Origin: Bubalus kerabau
Lineage: Eukaryota > Chordata > Mammalia > Artiodactyla > Bovidae
DNA: 64,000 bases
Direction: 5' to 3'
NCBI RefSeq assembly: GCF_029407905.1
Contig: NC_073643.1
Coordinates: forward strand, 40,210,501-40,274,500
Translations under genes and position numbers: made by a program
Shown: piece by piece, positions 54,976 to 63,990 of the stretch
Layout: each line of letters opens with the position of its first letter
Position numbering within the stretch: the stretch's first letter is position 1
Notes under the pieces: generated by a model
Seen by the model: only the letters and a program-made list of their open reading frames with translations
Database searches by the model: none
What the model was told of the DNA's origin: nothing

Positions 54976-55123
54976 GAAGGAAAAATAGAAGTTCTTGATG
55001 ATGGAAAAATGTAGTGTGCACCATTCCCAGTTGTGCGTGAAACAAAGTCAGCCTTTTACTGATGCTCCCCTAGATCTCAGACTGGGTCACCTTTGTTCAA
55101 GGAGAGCCATACTCTTCTTACCA

Positions 55124-55490
55124 TCTCTTCCACAGATGGTAAGGAACCAATCTTTTATTTTGATAAGATAAACTACCAAGCCTTTTTTTTTTTTTTTTTG
55201 GCCTTTCTTGTGTGATCTGTACTTCAGAGTAAACAACAATTGATGAAAGAAACTTTGTCTTTATAGACTTCTTCCAGCTAATATGTGAAAAAAGAAAGAG
55301 TACCACCTGTCACAACCCCCGAAAATAATGAACCTAGGTAATTGTCATCAAGGGCTATTAAGATTCCAAAAGGAAGAGAACTAGTCATTACGTGACTACT
55401 GATAGAAATTCAAATACTGCCTTTGAGATATTCTTGTAAAAGAATCAAATCTTAATGTGACAATCCACCACTGCATCCTATTGCCAATTT
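55124..55490 (-). repeat. Inverted repeat 1, right arm (copy)
   Basis: About 99% identical in reverse complement to 53211-53574 and separated from it by 1549 bp. No target duplication or tail suggests a retroposed copy. Confidence 0.95.
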
Positions 55491-55772
55491 TTGGAACCAC
55501 AAAAATATTCTGGAAGGATGGAAGATGGTGCTGTTAGAAAAGTAAGAGTCTAAAGTGTACTCAAAACTCCTGGAATGCAGTGATTAAGCACCAAGGACAC
55601 TTTCTTTGGCTATTTTTTGTCCTGTCCAGAGTTATATAGCACAATTCTGTATGTCCTTCCAGAGCAAGAAAGTTGGTTGTCCTTCATAGCCAAATTTCAC
55701 CCTTGAGGACATTTTATTTCCCCCTTTGGAGACTATAGGGTAACTTATAAATCAGAATTTACCTCTTCTTTT
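55491..55772. other. Unique-looking DNA
   Basis: Nothing recognised. Confidence 0.35.
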
Positions 55773-55773
55773 G

Positions 55774-55905
55774 AAGGAAATGGCAACCCAATCCAGTATT
55801 CTTGCCTGGAGAATCCCATGGACAGAGGAGCCTGGTGGGCTACAGTCCACGGGGTCACAAAGAGTCGGACATGATTGAGCGACTTCACTCACTTCACTTA
55901 TTGTA
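55774..55905 (+). mobile_element. Bov-A monomer SINE
   Basis: 'gaaggaaatggcaacccaat' to 'gattgagcgacttcactc'. A single A unit without a tRNA head. Confidence 0.9.
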
Positions 55906-56252
55906 CACTAAGTAAAACATTGGTCATGAACTCATACCATCCATTAGGCATCACGAGGGTCAACCAGAGTGGCTGACCTTCCTTGTTCTTTTGTCCTTCC
56001 AAAAGGAAAAGGTTTTTTTTGCTTTTTAAAATTATCATTGGATCCTCGGTGCCTAGAACAGTGCTTGACATGTAGTGATGCACTATAAATAATTGGTTGA
56101 ATGTGAATGAATGAATAAGTGAATGGAGAGAGAGATGTATGAATTTGAGCTCCAGAAATTTGGTCAGTGTTGATGTGAAACTCTAAGGATGCCCCATTAG
56201 TCTGCATTGTGCAAAAATTGCCAAGAGGGGGAGATGCTTTTTTCCCTCTCAC
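55906..56252. other. Unique-looking DNA
   Basis: 'cctagaacagtgcttgacat' to 'gaatgaatgaataagtga' (about 56052-56122) resembles an old MIR or L2 tail. Otherwise nothing is recognised. Confidence 0.35.
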
Positions 56253-56357
56253 CTTTGTGTGTCTCCTGCCTTTGGACATCCTGTCTTTTTTCAGTTTTTC
56301 AACAAGTTCTGGAATGATGCTTCTCATCTTTTCCACCCACACCAAATATCTAGACTT
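56253..56357 (-). other. Candidate internal exon (105 bp), unproven
   Basis: On the minus strand: a pyrimidine-rich stretch (about 56412-56385) with no AG for roughly 50 nt, a branch-like tgctgac, an acceptor ending gctaag (56358-56363), then 35 in-frame codons, then a donor AAG|GTGAGA (56252-56247). The peptide is charged and helix-like (VEKMRSIIPELVEKLKKDR). It sits in a 154-codon open frame (55944-56408). I do not recognise the gene, and no neighbouring exon is evident. Confidence 0.28.
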
Positions 56358-56674
56358 CTTAGCAGAGTAGATGTCAGCATAATATTGGTGGAGGATTGGG
56401 GGAGACAAGGGAGGTGAGCAATATTAAGGTTTGAATGAGTAGAATTTGGTATTGAAGGTTTTCTTTAGAACAAAAACAAAATGAACAAAATTCAATCAAT
56501 CTGGGGACCAAAAAGAAATAAGAAATTTCAGTGTAGTAGAGGATGTAAAAGCCTACTCTGGTCTCTTATTCATTTCTAAAATAAAAGAGTTTCCTTCCAG
56601 AAGATGATCTCTGAGATGCAAAGGCTTGGAACGCCCGGCCTCTGTAACACCTCTGTCTTCCTGTGGTCTGCTTG
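56358..56674. other. Unique DNA including source of templated insertion
   Basis: 56619-56670 is the source-like copy of the 52-bp patch at 54903-54954. The rest shows no feature. Confidence 0.5.
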
Positions 56675-56824
56675 CTTTTCATTATACAGTTTGCATCTGT
56701 TGATGTGTATTGTAATAGAAATTAAAACTGGATAGTTTTAAATATTTATGAATTCATGGGAAATAACAATATATTTTCCATGTATTAAATCTAAATAACA
56801 CTTTAAGAAACTAACTGTATTTTT

Positions 56825-57015
56825 CCCTGGTGGCTCAGGCGGTAAAGAATCTGCCTGCAATGCGGGAGACTCAGGTTGGGAAGATCCCCTGAAAAAGAGA
56901 ATGGCTACCCACTCCAGTATTCTTGCCTGGAGAATTCCATGGACAGCACAGCCTGTAAGGCTACAGTCCATGGAGTCACAAAGAGTCAGACACGACTGAG
57001 CCACTTACACCTTCA
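56825..57015 (+). mobile_element. Bov-tA SINE (shared by both arms)
   Basis: 'ttccctggtggctcaggcgg' to 'gactgagccacttacacc', with an internal head deletion. The counterpart in the other arm is 60630-60818, so it was present before the duplication. Confidence 0.95.
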
Positions 57016-57075
57016 CTTTTCAAAAACAAAAATCAGTGAAATCAATGGCAACAGGATATAGTACTGAAAATCTCC

Positions 57076-57342
57076 TTAAAAAATTAACAGAAGACAGCCG
57101 GATTCTCGTATCTGTTTCTGCAGTCGGTCTGTTGTGATATGCTGTTTTGGTTGAAGCATGTGAAGAAAATCTGGCCTCCCACAGATACATGGTTGAAAAG
57201 GGAGGAATATTTTAGTAGCTTTTTGAGAGAGATGTGGATTATCTTTGATAATATACATACCAAAGTTCAGCCAGAATATTTTCTTAAAAGTTAGTTGCAA
57301 TGTAAAATTGGAAACCTCATCAACGCGACTGGGGAACAGCAA
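57076..57342 (-). other. 88-codon open frame in arm core (left)
   Basis: Uninterrupted frame in non-repeat DNA, identical at 87 of 88 residues to 60299-60565 (+); the difference is Leu versus Phe at residue 47. No domain, signal peptide or known family is recognised. It may be an accidental frame preserved by the near-identity of the arms. Confidence 0.3.
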
Positions 57343-57439
57343 GCTTTTATGCTGTGTTTAGAACATTGCCTCTATGGGCATATGTTAAAACACAACAGCA
57401 TACAGGTTTTTAAAAAGCCATAGAAAGGTGGTTGTTTCT

Positions 57440-57535
57440 GTTGTTTAGTCGTTAAGTTGTGTCCGACTCTTCTGCAATCAGAGCTGCATCTCCTGCATTG
57501 TAGGCAGATTCTTCACCACTGAGCCACTTGGTAAA
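57440..57535 (-). mobile_element. Internally deleted Bov-tA (left arm)
   Basis: 'agtcgttaagttgtgtccga' joined directly to 'gcatctcctgcattgtaggc' and ending 'gagccacttggtaaatccc'. The other arm has it at 60105-60205 with a 5-bp shorter end. Confidence 0.88.
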
Positions 57536-57559
57536 TCCCTGGGAGAGGGATAGATTAGG

Positions 57560-57755
57560 AGTTGAGGATTAATATATACACACTACTATATATAAAATAG
57601 AGAAACAATAAGGACCTATGTACAGCAGAGGGAACTCAACTTAATACTCTGTTATAACCTATATGGGAAAAGAATCTAGAAAGGAATAGATGCACTGTAT
57701 ATACATAACTGAACCACTCTGCTGTACTCCTGAAACTAACACATTGTAAATCAAC
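57560..57755 (+). mobile_element. L1 3' end (left arm)
   Basis: 'aatagagaaacaataaggac', 'gagggaactcaacttaatac' and 'taacacattgtaaatcaact' give a sense L1 3' UTR. It differs by about 5% from its counterpart at 59635-59805. Confidence 0.88.
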
Positions 57756-57784
57756 TGTGTCTGTGTGAGTGTGTGCACACACGC

Positions 57785-58018
57785 ACACTTGGTTGTGTCC
57801 TACTCTTTGTGACTCCACGAACTGCAGCCCATAGTCCATTCATAGTCCATAGAATTCTTTCAATTCTATGGACAGCTCCTCTGTCCATAGAATTTTCCAG
57901 ACAAAAATACTGAAGTGGGTTGCCATTTCCTACTCCAGGGGACCTTTCTGACCCAGGGATAGAACTTGCATCTCCTGCACTGCATGCAGATTCTTAATCA
58001 CTGAGCCACTTGAGAAGC
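57785..58018 (-). mobile_element. Bov-tA with hairpin-like internal insertion
   Basis: Reverse Bov-tA to 'gccacttgagaagccc'. About 45 extra bases near 57830-57875 contain a 25-bp hairpin (57847-57871, arms ccatagaatt/aattctatgg). The element crosses the inner boundary of the arm. Confidence 0.9.
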
Positions 58019-59431
58019 CCAAAGTCTATACCCTAATATAAAAATTTATTTTAAAAAATAAAATAAAAATAAAACAGCACAAAGTAGGGAATGAAGACGA
58101 CTGTGATGTTTCCTCCTCTACCACCATTGAGCTAGATGACTGTGGGCAGCTTACCTAACTTGCGTTGACATGGGGATACTTATGTACACTCTAGATTTTG
58201 GAGATTATATTAGATAATTCATTAAAACAAATTAAAGTTTGAAAATAAAGCTACAAGATAACTTTTTCACCTTTTTTTTTTTAAATCATGCAGAGCAGTG
58301 TCTAACAAGCCTACCCAGACATCACCACATTCTCATAGGTTTGTTTGATCTATTTGTTTCTATTGAATAGAGCTCAGATTCTGTGAAGCTAGGGTTTAAC
58401 TTACAGAATATTGATAAGTTGCAAATGATTTCTGTCTGGTAGAAAGAGATCATCTCCAAAGTTACAGAATTATTGACACTGACCAATTTTGAACAGAACT
58501 TAGAAAACTCATTTTAGCATCCCTTTGCTGGCTGAATATATAAATCGCTTCTCCTCTAATACACTTTGAATTAGTTTTCCTTTCTTCTGGTCCTTTTAAT
58601 AAATAGTTAAATAAATCTTTGGTAAATGCTCATTATGTATTTATATGTGCGTCATGTTTTTAATTTTTTGAAAAATATACTTTGACAATAGGTAAAGACT
58701 TACCACAGAACTTGGCAGTTAAGTGCTACCAAGTAAATGTTAGTTCTGTCCTCTCTTTCTCCAGGACTCAGTTTCTAATTTATAAGGAGGAAAGGTTGGA
58801 CTAATGTTTATTAGGGTTCCATTTGCTTAGCTGGATGAGTGGCTGCTAATGTGCATGGGACCTATTGGAGACAGGTAACCTCAGGTGAGGGAACACACGC
58901 TTACTTACTCACATAACCTGTAACAAGGGGCTTGTGATAGGGTAGACACCACAGTCTCCCTGAGCATTGTTCACTGCCCGAGAGCTCACAGCAGACAAAA
59001 CTACAAGGCCCACAGCAACTGAGCTGGGTGCTGCCAAGCACAAGAACAGTGAATCTGTAGGCAGGAAGCTCTTTGAGGGTATGTCAGGACATGCATGCAT
59101 TGACATATTTCCATTAAGAAATACAGAAGTCATTCCTACGCAATCCTCTTCCTTTCAAAGAACAAGCAGCTTTCAAGTTGGGTATAGAAACCCAGAAAAG
59201 AGCAGATAATGTTGGGTCAGCCTCATGGGCCTCGGATAAATGGGAAATGACACACTGGACACCCAGCGTGGGGAGCTGAAAATCCTGAAGCAGAAACAGA
59301 AAGAGGGGCAGTGTGGGACAAGGCTGCTGGAAACAGCACGGTAAATTCTGCTAGGAGGGCACAAAAGACAGGAGTGGGGAGAAAACTACTCCTGGGGGCC
59401 AGGACATGCTGTGTGGGTGTAGAGGGCAGAT
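57970..59431. other. Spacer of inverted repeat 2
   Basis: About 1.46 kb. A decayed MIR (+) lies at about 58110-58230 ('gactgtgggcagcttaccta'). The rest, including a 74-codon minus frame at 58909-59133 and an 80-codon plus frame at 58967-59209, shows no recognised motif. Confidence 0.45.
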
Positions 59432-59580
59432 GGCAAGTTCGACCCCTGGGTCAGAAAGGTCCCCTGGAGTAGAAAATGGCAACCCACTTCATATTTTTGC
59501 CTGGAAAATTCTATGGACAGAGGAGCCTGAGGGGCTGCAGTTTGTAGAGTCACAAAAGAGTAGGACACAACCAAGTGTGC
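59432..59580 (+). mobile_element. Head-less Bov-tA (right arm)
   Basis: The truncated counterpart of 57785-57969. It lacks the 45-bp hairpin insertion seen there. Confidence 0.88.
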
Positions 59581-59584
59581 GTGC

Positions 59585-59587
<3 letters not shown>

Positions 59588-59632
<45 letters not shown>
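59588..59632 (+). repeat. (CA)n microsatellite
   Basis: About 22 uninterrupted CA units. The left arm has only a short, interrupted TG/CA tract at about 57757-57788, so the array expanded after duplication or contracted in the other arm. Confidence 0.95.
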
Positions 59633-59634
<2 letters not shown>

Positions 59635-59636
<2 letters not shown>

Positions 59637-59805
59637 GGTTTACAATGTATTAGTTTCAGGAGTACGGCAGAGTGGTTCAGCTATGTATATACAGTGTATC
59701 TATTCCTTTCTAGATTATTTTCCCATATAGGTTATAACAGAATATTAAGTCGAGTTCCCTCTGCTGTACAGTAGGTCCTTATTGTTTCTCTATTTTATAT
59801 ATAGC
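59635..59805 (-). mobile_element. L1 3' end (right arm)
   Basis: Reverse: 'tttacaatgtattagtttca' to 'tctattttatatata'. The counterpart of 57560-57755. Confidence 0.87.
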
Positions 59806-59808
59806 AGT

Positions 59809-60060
59809 ACTCTTGCCTGGAAAATCCCATGGGCAGAGGAGCCTGGTAGGTTGCAGTCCATGGGGTTGCTGAAGGTCGGATAAGACTGAGCGACTTCACT
59901 TTCTCTTTTCACTTTCCTGCATTGGAGAAGGAAATGGCAACCCACTCCAGTGTTCTTGCCTGGAGAATCCCAGGGATGGGGGAGCCTCGTGGGCTGCTGT
60001 TTATGGGGTCGCACAGAGTCGGACAGGACTGAAGCGACTTTGCAGCAGCAGCAGCAGCAG
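59809..60060 (+). mobile_element. Bov-A2 SINE private to the right arm
   Basis: 5'-truncated: starts 'ctcttgcctggaaaatccca', has the linker and second unit, and ends in an (AGC)n tail. The left arm is uninterrupted at this site ('ctatatataaaa'), so the insertion came after the duplication. A short agcagta flank is visible but merges with the tail. Confidence 0.93.
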
Positions 60061-60104
60061 TAGTGTGTATATATCAATCCTCAACTCCTAATCTATCCCT
60101 CCCC

Positions 60105-60205
60105 CAGGGATTTACCAAGTGGCTCAGTGGTGAAGAATCTGCCTACAATGCAGGAGATGCAGCTCTGATTGCAGAAGAGTCGGACACAACGACTAAACAA
60201 CAGAA
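60105..60205 (+). mobile_element. Internally deleted Bov-tA (right arm)
   Basis: 'gggatttaccaagtggctca' to 'gagtcggacacaacgact'. The counterpart of 57440-57535. Confidence 0.88.
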
Positions 60206-60298
60206 ACAACCACCTTTCTATGGCTTTTTAAAAACCTGTATGCTGTTGTGTTTTAACATATGCCCATAGAGGCAATGTTCTAAACACAGCATAAAAGC

Positions 60299-60565
60299 TT
60301 GCTGTTCCCCAGTCGCGTTGATGAGGTTTCCAATTTTACATTGCAACTAACTTTTAAGAAAATATTCTGGCTGAACTTTGGTATGTATATTATCAAAGAT
60401 AATCCACATCTCTCTCAAAAAGCTACTAAAATATTCTTCCCTTTTCAACCATGTATCTGTGGGAGGCCAGATTTTCTTCACATGCTTCAACCAAAACAGC
60501 ATATCACAACAGACCGACTGCAGAAACAGATACGAGAATCCGGCTGTCTTCTGTTAATTTTTTAA
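60299..60565 (+). other. 88-codon open frame in arm core (right)
   Basis: The same frame as at 57076-57342, with Phe at residue 47. The DNA of this core differs from the other arm at one position in about 300 by eye. No function is assigned. Confidence 0.3.
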
Positions 60566-60629
60566 GGAGATTTTCAGTACTATATCCTGTTGCCATTGAT
60601 TTCACTGATTTTTGTTTTTGAAAAGTGAA

Positions 60630-60818
60630 GGTGTAAGTGGCTTAGTCGTGTCTGACTCTTTGTGACTCCATGGACTGTAGCCTTACAGGCTGTGCTGTCC
60701 ATGGAATTCTCCAGACAAGAATACTGGAGTGGGTAGCCATTCTCTTTTTCAGGGGATCTTCCCAACCTGAGTCTCCCGCATTGCAGGCAGATTCTTTACC
60801 GCCTGAGCCACCAGGGAA
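60630..60818 (-). mobile_element. Bov-tA SINE (right arm)
   Basis: The reverse counterpart of 56825-57015, with only a few substitutions. Confidence 0.95.
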
Positions 60819-60966
60819 AAATACAGTTAGTTTCTTAAAGTGTTATTTAGATTTAACACATGGAAAATATATTGTTATTTTCCATGAATTCATAAATATT
60901 TAAAACTACCCAGTTTTAATTTCTATTACAATACATATCAACAGATGTAAACTGCATCATGAAAAG

Positions 60967-61848
60967 TTCTCTGGATTCTTCAATAAATTATCAAAGTGTA
61001 AAGAGACTTGATACCAAAATATTTGAGACCTGTGGCAACTAGAACAACTCTCCATGAGGCCTTGGGTCTAAGCCTGCATCTTTAACCACCTGTCAGAAAA
61101 TTTGAGTTGAATGCTGCCTGAATGCTTCCAAAGTGGAAAAAAATGTAATGTGTTTTTTTTTTTTCTTTAAACTGTGAGTATTGCATTAAAGGGCAGGATG
61201 TTTAATCCAACTTTTAAGGGCTTTGCAGTGTGTATACAAGTTATCTTCTTCTTCTCCTCCTGTTCTTTGCTGCTACCTGTACTGTACCCTTTACCTCCTC
61301 TCATCCCAGCTTTATTTATGTTTTTCTCATCCCAGCTTTAATCCAACTATTAGTCTGATTCATTCTCTAGATTCATCTTTTCCTAATTTTTTTCTCTTCT
61401 ACTAAATATTTTTTCAGAAAATTCCAGTTTAATCAGTGTTTAAATTCTCCTACGAAGGTCACTTTTCTTGGGTCATAGAATACTTTGTTCTTTCTCTTCT
61501 GCCCCAACAGTTTTTTAGGATTAAAACGGTTGGTTTGTCTTTCTATTATTTAACGAATTAAAAGTTCAGAGTTAATTTTTTTACAGGTAGTAATTAATGT
61601 AAAGACATTCAGCTGCTGCCCTAAATTTAAAAAATTGAGCAAGAACATTTATATATAGCAGATTAAAAGATTTTTCTAGAGAAGCACTTTTAAAAATGTG
61701 GGAGATGTATATAAGATTAGAGTAGATCCCTATGTTAGCTATAGCTAGTACATAAAGCCTGTGCCTGCACAGCTATTATTGTTTAGTTTCAGTTAAAAAT
61801 GAAGCTATTTGAAATACATTTGGGACAAAATTTAAAATAAATAGTAGT
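60967..61848. other. Unique-looking DNA
   Basis: Contains a T-run at about 61152-61165, and 'tcatcccagctttat' occurs twice near 61298 and 61326. No gene is recognised. Confidence 0.35.
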
Positions 61849-61860
61849 ATAGTTGGTATA

Positions 61861-61988
61861 TTGGAGAAGGAAATGGCAACCCACTCCAGTATTCTAGCCT
61901 GGAGAATCCCATGGACAGAGGAGCCTAGGGGGCTACAGTCCATGGGGTCGCAAAGAGTCAGACACGACTGAGCGACTTCACTTCACTA
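61861..61988 (+). mobile_element. Bov-A monomer SINE with perfect target duplication
   Basis: 'ttggagaaggaaatggcaac' to 'gagcgacttcacttcac'. The exact 12-bp repeat atagttggtata is at 61849-61860 and 61989-62000. Confidence 0.95.
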
Positions 61989-62000
61989 ATAGTTGGTATA

Positions 62001-62527
62001 CAGAGAGGGCATACTCATGAAAGCATTACCTGAATGGCTGAATTTGGGAAACCATGTCACAAAGAGAAAATCAGAATTACAGCTGTATTGTAACTTCTCC
62101 CATCTTCCATAATTTTGCGCCTTCAACTTCCATTTCAGAATTATTATATTTTTATGTGATGAAGCCTTTCAAATTTTCCTTCTCAAGCAAAATGCTTGAA
62201 ATTCACATTAACATCTTTTTTTCAGGATATGGTGTATACATGTTCATGAGGTAGAAATTGATAAGAATGATTTTTAATTTTCCTGAACGCAAGAGTTCAT
62301 TTATTGTACAAAATGTTTTATTAGTCTAGTTGTAGAAAGAGGAGATTTTATTTACGAATAAAATTAATGAGCCAACAACATAAACTTCGATAACCTTCAA
62401 GGAAAAGAAATTAAATCAACATTGCCCTCATTGCTCTGGATTAAACTTTTAGTTTTTAAAGCACTTGTTGATATTTTTGCCTATTTCTATAATGAAGTAA
62501 AAATTTCTTAAAAAAAAAATTGTTTCT
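62001..62527. other. AT-rich unique-looking DNA
   Basis: No repeat or gene is recognised. Confidence 0.35.
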
Positions 62528-62663
62528 TATGTGACTGCACTGGGTCTCAGCTGCGGCATGTGGCATCTTCTGTTGTGGTATGTGGGGTCCAGTTCCCCAA
62601 CCAGGGGTTGAATTCAGGCCCCCTGTGCTGGGAGTTTGGACCACTGGACCACCAGGGAAGTCC
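62528..62663 (-). mobile_element. CHR-type SINE
   Basis: Reverse: 'ctcagctgcggcatgtggca', 'cagttccccaaccaggggtt', 'ggaccaccagggaagtcc', with an A/T run at its left edge (62510-62519). Confidence 0.85.
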
Positions 62664-62990
62664 CCCCAAGTTTCTTTTTTGACAAAGAAAAGTCATAGCT
62701 CATGTTGTAATCTACAGTGCTGACCTTGTACTTTAGAGAAGGATTTCATGTATGTGTGTAATTGAAACTTCTCTTTACACTCAAAAACAATTTTTGATAC
62801 CTTTTCCCAGTTGTCAGAATGCTGCCGTATTAGATTCATTCTTTTAGTAAGCATTGCTTCTTTCCTCCTTCATAATACATTGCTCCTGTCATAGGAAGCA
62901 TTTTAACCAATAAGCACTTTAGGAAGCATGCTTTCTTTCATGCCTAGAGAAAGCCACATGTATCCATTAGGAAAGCATTTGCCTGCAAGT
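62664..62990. other. Unique-looking DNA
   Basis: Nothing recognised. Confidence 0.35.
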
Positions 62991-63002
62991 AAGAGAAAAC
63001 AC

Positions 63003-63269
63003 CAGAGAAAGCAATGGCACCCCACTCCAGTACTTTTGCCTGGAAAATCCCATGGACGGAGGAGCCTGGTGGGCTGCAGTCCATGGGGTCGCTAAGAGTT
63101 GGAGACAACTGAGCGACTTCACTTTCACTTTTCACTTTCATGCATTGGAGAAGGAAATGGCAACCCACTCCAGTGTTCTTGCCTGGAGAATCCCAGGGAT
63201 GGGGGAGCCTGGTGGGCTGCCGTCTATGGGGTCGCACAGAGTCGGACACGACTGAAGTGACTTAGCAGC
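63003..63269 (+). mobile_element. Bov-A2 SINE, full length
   Basis: Two A units with the 'cacttttcactttcatgcat' linker. The exact 12-bp target duplication aagagaaaacac is at 62991-63002 and 63270-63281. The sequence is close to consensus, suggesting a young insertion. Confidence 0.96.
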
Positions 63270-63281
63270 AAGAGAAAACAC

Positions 63282-63764
63282 ACAATGAGTTAAACCAATA
63301 GTGATTCCTTTTCTTCTCACATAATGAGAAGGCCACAGATGGGTGTTTACAGACATTCATGCAGCTCCTCAAAAGTACCAACATCAACCTTCCTTCATGA
63401 TCACACAATAAACTGCACAAGTCTGGACAAAATATCTTTATTCTCAGCAAAAGAGGGAGGCAGCAAGGAAGGAAAGTGTTACACTACCAGATGTACTCCT
63501 TTTTATGAGAATTTCATTCAAAAGCTTTTCCAGAAGACCCTCAGTAGTTTTCTGCCTCTGTCACATGGCTACCTATGTTGCAAGGATGCTGGGAAAAGAG
63601 TAGTTGGCTTTTCAGCCTCTAAATTGGGAGGAACAAGAAGGGGTAAATGTAATTTCAAGTGATTGAATAAACAAGAAAAAAAAGGAGCATTGAAATAAGA
63701 TTAAAACATTGAAAGGGAAAAAGGAAAAACTAAATGGTAACAATAATACTTCTTATTTTTGTTT
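63282..63764. other. Unique-looking DNA
   Basis: A 112-codon plus-strand frame (63324-63662) has no recognised domain or splice context. Confidence 0.35.
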
Positions 63765-63990
63765 ATTCACTGAGCCCTTACTCTGTACCATGTACCTATG
63801 CTATCTTATATATATTTCATCTCATTCTCACAAAAACCCTACAAAGTACATAAGATCATTTGCTACTTACAGACGGGAAAACCCAAGTTACTGCATGCCC
63901 AAGGACTTGTATTCAGGTTGAGATTTGACCTGAGCTTACTCTGACTTCAACATTGCCTCTCCTGAGACCAGCCCTTAGAACGTGTGGTTT
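63765..63990 (-). repeat. MIR SINE
   Basis: 'cactgagcccttactctgta', 'catctcattctcacaaaaac', 'acttacagacgggaaaaccc' and 'ttgagatttgacctgagctt' give a full-length reverse MIR. Confidence 0.8.

Larger units (their letters stand above)
56675..57969 (+). repeat. Inverted repeat 2, left arm (original)
   Basis: About 1295 bp matching 59432-60966 in reverse complement. It contains, in order: a Bov-tA (56825-57015), a unique core (57020-57430), a partial Bov-tA (57440-57535), an L1 3' end (57560-57755) and most of a Bov-tA (57785-58018). The last SINE continues past the arm boundary here but is cut in the other arm, which marks this arm as the source. Confidence 0.96.
59432..60966 (-). repeat. Inverted repeat 2, right arm (copy)
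   Basis: Reverse complement of 56675-57969. It starts inside a Bov-tA ('caagttcgacccctgggtc'), so the SINE head is missing. It carries a private Bov-A2 of about 250 bp and an expanded (CA)n. Without the private SINE its length is about 1.28 kb, equal to the left arm within indels. Confidence 0.96.

Noticed and set aside
58831..58874. Exon-like segment between an AG and GTAACC
   Set aside because: Only 44 bp, an average acceptor and a weak donor; such matches are expected by chance in 64 kb.
59386..59774. Frames with long His-Thr or Cys-Val repeats
   Set aside because: Produced by the (CA)n microsatellite at 59588-59632 together with SINE and L1 sequence.
53211..60966. CRISPR-like or integrated bacterial array because of repeated blocks
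   Set aside because: The repeats are large inverted duplications and mammalian SINEs with no regular short repeat-spacer pattern.
56675..60966. Pure assembly artefact (collapsed or foldback read)
   Set aside because: The arms differ by substitutions, a 5-bp indel, a private SINE and microsatellite length, which a foldback artefact of one molecule would not show. Long-read proof is still lacking.
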